Shown one piece after another: positions 62,601 to 64,000 of a stretch of DNA of 64,000 nt (the first letter of the stretch is position 1; each line of letters begins with the position of its first letter). The stretch covers positions 62,001 through 126,000 of the forward strand of contig NZ_PJII01000003.1 of the NCBI RefSeq assembly GCF_002929215.1, in the 5' to 3' direction. The notes beneath the pieces were generated by a model, which ran no database searches, was not told the origin of the DNA, and saw only the letters and a program-made list of their open reading frames with translations. Source of the DNA: Arthrobacter sp. ZGTC412 (GTDB taxonomy: Bacteria; Actinomycetota; Actinomycetes; Actinomycetales; Micrococcaceae). The position numbers and the translations under genes are program-made.

Positions 62601-64000
62601 GTCGCGGACCTGCTCCGGCTCCTTGGTCCGCTGGCGCCGGAGGAAGCGGCAGCAAGGCTCCAAAGTGAGGAAGCCGCAGCCCCGGAATCACAGGCCGCGG
62701 CACCCCCTGCAGAGGCGCCGGTTGTAGAAGCACCGATGGCCACGGAAGTGCCCGTTGGAGAACCAACAGACGCCGAGCTCGCGGCGGACGTAGCCGGCCA
62801 GCCGCCGGTACGCGAGATGGCGCCTGCCAGCACCGAGTCCGCCACCGGGCACCTGCTGGCGCTGCAGCGCGCCAACCGGGCCATCAGAGTCAACATTGGC
62901 GGCGTTGAGCGTTTTGCAGCGGTCGAGGACGCCGCGCGGCTCCGCGATGCCATCGGCGTACCCCTACCCATGGGCGTCCCGCTCGCGTTTATCGAGCCCG
63001 TTGCGGATCCCCTTGGTGACCTCGTATCCCGCTATGCCCGCACCCACGGGCCCTTCACCGCGGCCGAAGCAGCTGCCCGGCTTGGCCTGGGCGTGGCAGT
63101 GGTAAGCACAGCCCTGAAGCGCCTGGCAGCGGATGGACGGGTGGTGGAAGGCGAATTCCGGCCCCATACAAGTGCGGCTGACAACGGAAGCACTGCCGCC
63201 GTCACCACTTCCAGGGATGGCCTGGAATCCCCGGCGCAGGCACCGGCGGGGGAACCGGCAGAACCCACGGAAGCGCTGCGCCCTGCCACGGTCAGTGAGT
63301 GGTGCGATGCCGAGGTCCTCCGCAAGCTGCGCCGTCGGTCGCTGGCAGCGCTGCGGGCAGAGGTGGAACCTGTGGACGCGTCCGCCTACGGCCGCTTCCT
63401 GCCGGCGTGGCAGCACGTCCGCACCCCGGGCGCGGACCGCGGCCAGCCCGCGCTGCGCGGGTTGGACGGCATCATCACGGCCATCGACCAGCTCTCCGGT
63501 GTTCCGGTTCCTGCCTCGGCCTGGGAGCCCCTGATCCTGGCCAGCCGCGTCTCCAATTATCAGCCAGCCATGCTTGATGAACTCATGGCCACCGGCGAGG
63601 TCCTGTGGTCCGGAGCAGGAGCACTGCCCGGAAATGACGGCTGGATCAGCCTGCATTTGGCCGATTCCGCCGAGCTGACGCTGAATCCGGCCATGGACTA
63701 CGAGCCGGGTGACGCCCAGCTGCGGCTCCTGGACCACCTTCGCAACAACGGCGGAGGCTACTTTTTCCGGCAACTGACCGAGGTGGCCGGCGGAATGGAC
63801 TCGGTTCTTAGTGACCAGGAGGTTGTCACCACGTTGTGGGACCTGGCGTGGGCAGGCCGCATCACCGGTGATACGTTCGCGCCTGTCCGGGCCCTGATCG
63901 CCGGCGGGCACACAGCACACCGCCAGGTTGCCCGCGCTCCCCGGGCAAGGGCTCCGCGCCTGAGCCGGTTGGGCCGCTCCCACGGAACCGGGTTGTTGGG
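59610..64000 (+). CDS. lhr: Lhr-family ATP-dependent helicase (3' end outside window)
   Basis: A large SF2 helicase, open to the window edge (about 1463 codons). Walker A APTGSGKT (58-65), DEVH (199-202), motif III SAT, motif VI QRVGRAGH, then the Lhr-specific winged-helix and beta-barrel parts and a long Ala/Pro-rich region (about 1020-1090) before a C-terminal winged-helix block. Full Lhr proteins of actinobacteria exceed 1500 residues, so only the last part is missing. It probably acts in DNA repair (3'-5' translocation). Confidence 0.96.
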   Translation, partial: MKQEQPTAGGRDNGVRAPMAQFSRPTRDWFLGAFSEPTPAQNGAWQAISSGSHALVVAPTGSGKTLAAFLWALDRLLGSSSTAASGTPTAEAPAKGKRARAPKRKTRVLYISPLKALGVDVERNLRSPLIGITQTAKRLGLPAPLTTVGVRSGDTTTADRRALLSSPPDILITTPESLFLMLTSKARETLTEVDTIIIDEVHAVAGTKRGAHLAVSLERLDALLPKPAQRIGLSATVEPRELVAQFLAGTAPVEIVAPPAKKNWDLTVSVPVEDMSDLQAAAGAFDSGPASGLQPQASIWPHVEEKIVDLVLANQSTIVFANSRRLSERLTARLNEIYVERQLMAEGGGWDDPVPAGPAAFNATAGAPVSTATPAHMMAQAGTSAGADPVLARAHHGSVSKDQRALIEDDLKSGRLRCVVATSSLELGIDMGAVDLVVQVESPPSVASGLQRVGRAGHQVGEVSQGVLFPKHRADLVHTAITVERMLGGKIERLSIPANPLDILAQQTVAATALGSIDVEEWFATVRRSAPFASLPRSAFEATLDLLAGRYPSDEFAELRPRIVWDRNAGTIEGRPGAQRLAVTSGGTIPDRGLFGVYIIGTEVEGSASPSTDGKPSPAPKGGRRVGELDEEMVYESRVGDVFALGATSWKIEDITHDRVLVSPAFGQPGKLPFWKGDSLGRPVDLGRALGAFVRELSASDVGPATERCQASGLDAFAANNLIQYLSEQKQSTEVVPSDTTLVVERFHDELGDWRVILHSPFGMPVHAPWALAVGQRLHQRYGMDGSAMAADDGIVLRVPMMEDEPPGAELFLFDPEELEQIVTAEVGGSALFASRFRECAARALLLPRQTPGKRQPLWQQRQRSAQLLDVARKYPTFPIVLETVRECLQDVYDLPALKDIAASVERRELRIVETTTSQPSPFAKSLLFGYVAQFLYEGDSPLAERRAAALALDSTLLNELLGRVELRELLDAKVIDATERELQRLAPDRRARGVEGVADLLRLLGPLAPEEAAARLQSEEAAAPESQAAAPPAEAPVVEAPMATEVPVGEPTDAELAADVAGQPPVREMAPASTESATGHLLALQRANRAIRVNIGGVERFAAVEDAARLRDAIGVPLPMGVPLAFIEPVADPLGDLVSRYARTHGPFTAAEAAARLGLGVAVVSTALKRLAADGRVVEGEFRPHTSAADNGSTAAVTTSRDGLESPAQAPAGEPAEPTEALRPATVSEWCDAEVLRKLRRRSLAALRAEVEPVDASAYGRFLPAWQHVRTPGADRGQPALRGLDGIITAIDQLSGVPVPASAWEPLILASRVSNYQPAMLDELMATGEVLWSGAGALPGNDGWISLHLADSAELTLNPAMDYEPGDAQLRLLDHLRNNGGGYFFRQLTEVAGGMDSVLSDQEVVTTLWDLAWAGRITGDTFAPVRALIAGGHTAHRQVARAPRARAPRLSRLGRSHGTGLL

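Overview
The window reads as chromosomal DNA of a high-GC actinobacterium, most probably a Micrococcaceae member of the Arthrobacter/Pseudarthrobacter type. The reasons are the GTP-dependent PEP carboxykinase, a mycothiol-type (DinB-fold) maleylpyruvate isomerase, a DUF222-HNH protein, an actinobacterial RecQ variant, Lhr, and a c-di-AMP riboswitch in front of a cell-wall lytic enzyme. No IS element, prophage or CRISPR array was seen. Both window edges cut SF2 helicase genes: a RecQ-type helicase on the left (minus strand) and Lhr on the right (plus strand).

Layout. 0-12.8 kb: housekeeping genes (RecQ, phosphomannomutase, Rrf2 regulator, pckG, tRNA-Arg(ACG), a flavin disulfide reductase), then a TetR-controlled operon of a degenerate ABC ATPase, a Pip/YhgE-type membrane protein, the TetR regulator and a small membrane protein. 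12.9-26.2 kb: a free-standing winged-helix protein, an OmpR/histidine kinase pair, a c-di-AMP riboswitch with a lytic transglycosylase, HAD and VOC proteins, upp, a PAP2 phosphatase, tadA, a three-gene operon (MDR dehydrogenase, degenerate PTPS/QueD-fold protein, GT4 glycosyltransferase), a DUF222-HNH protein and tRNA-Ser(CGA). 26.3-32.6 kb: a complete 3-hydroxybenzoate/gentisate pathway with importer and IclR regulator, ending in fumarate and pyruvate.

32.6-52.9 kb is the most distinctive part: a hexuronate and oligosaccharide catabolic region. It encodes uronate isomerase, fructuronate reductase, mannonate dehydratase, a GPH-family symporter, a Dpp/Opp-type ABC importer with a fused permease-ATPase, two Gfo/Idh dehydrogenases, two TIM-barrel sugar isomerases and two LacI regulators. 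One gene is an in-frame fusion of a complete gluconokinase to a GH3 glycosidase. Near-identical LacI-type operators (TGGCAACCGGTTGCCA-like) lie at the promoters; at four promoters one half-site also forms the -35 hexamer, so the region looks like one regulon. KDG kinase and KDPG aldolase are not in the window.

52.9-64 kb: a remnant of a DHA2 drug exporter, a nitronate monooxygenase-like protein, a YcnI copper-associated pair, a DUF4232 lipoprotein, a DUF4383 protein divergent from a FAD/Rieske oxidoreductase, and Lhr. The strongest candidates for something little described are the gluconokinase-GH3 fusion with its operator architecture, the small operon built around a PTPS-fold protein that has lost its catalytic residues, and the Pip/YhgE operon whose ATPase partner lacks a normal P-loop.
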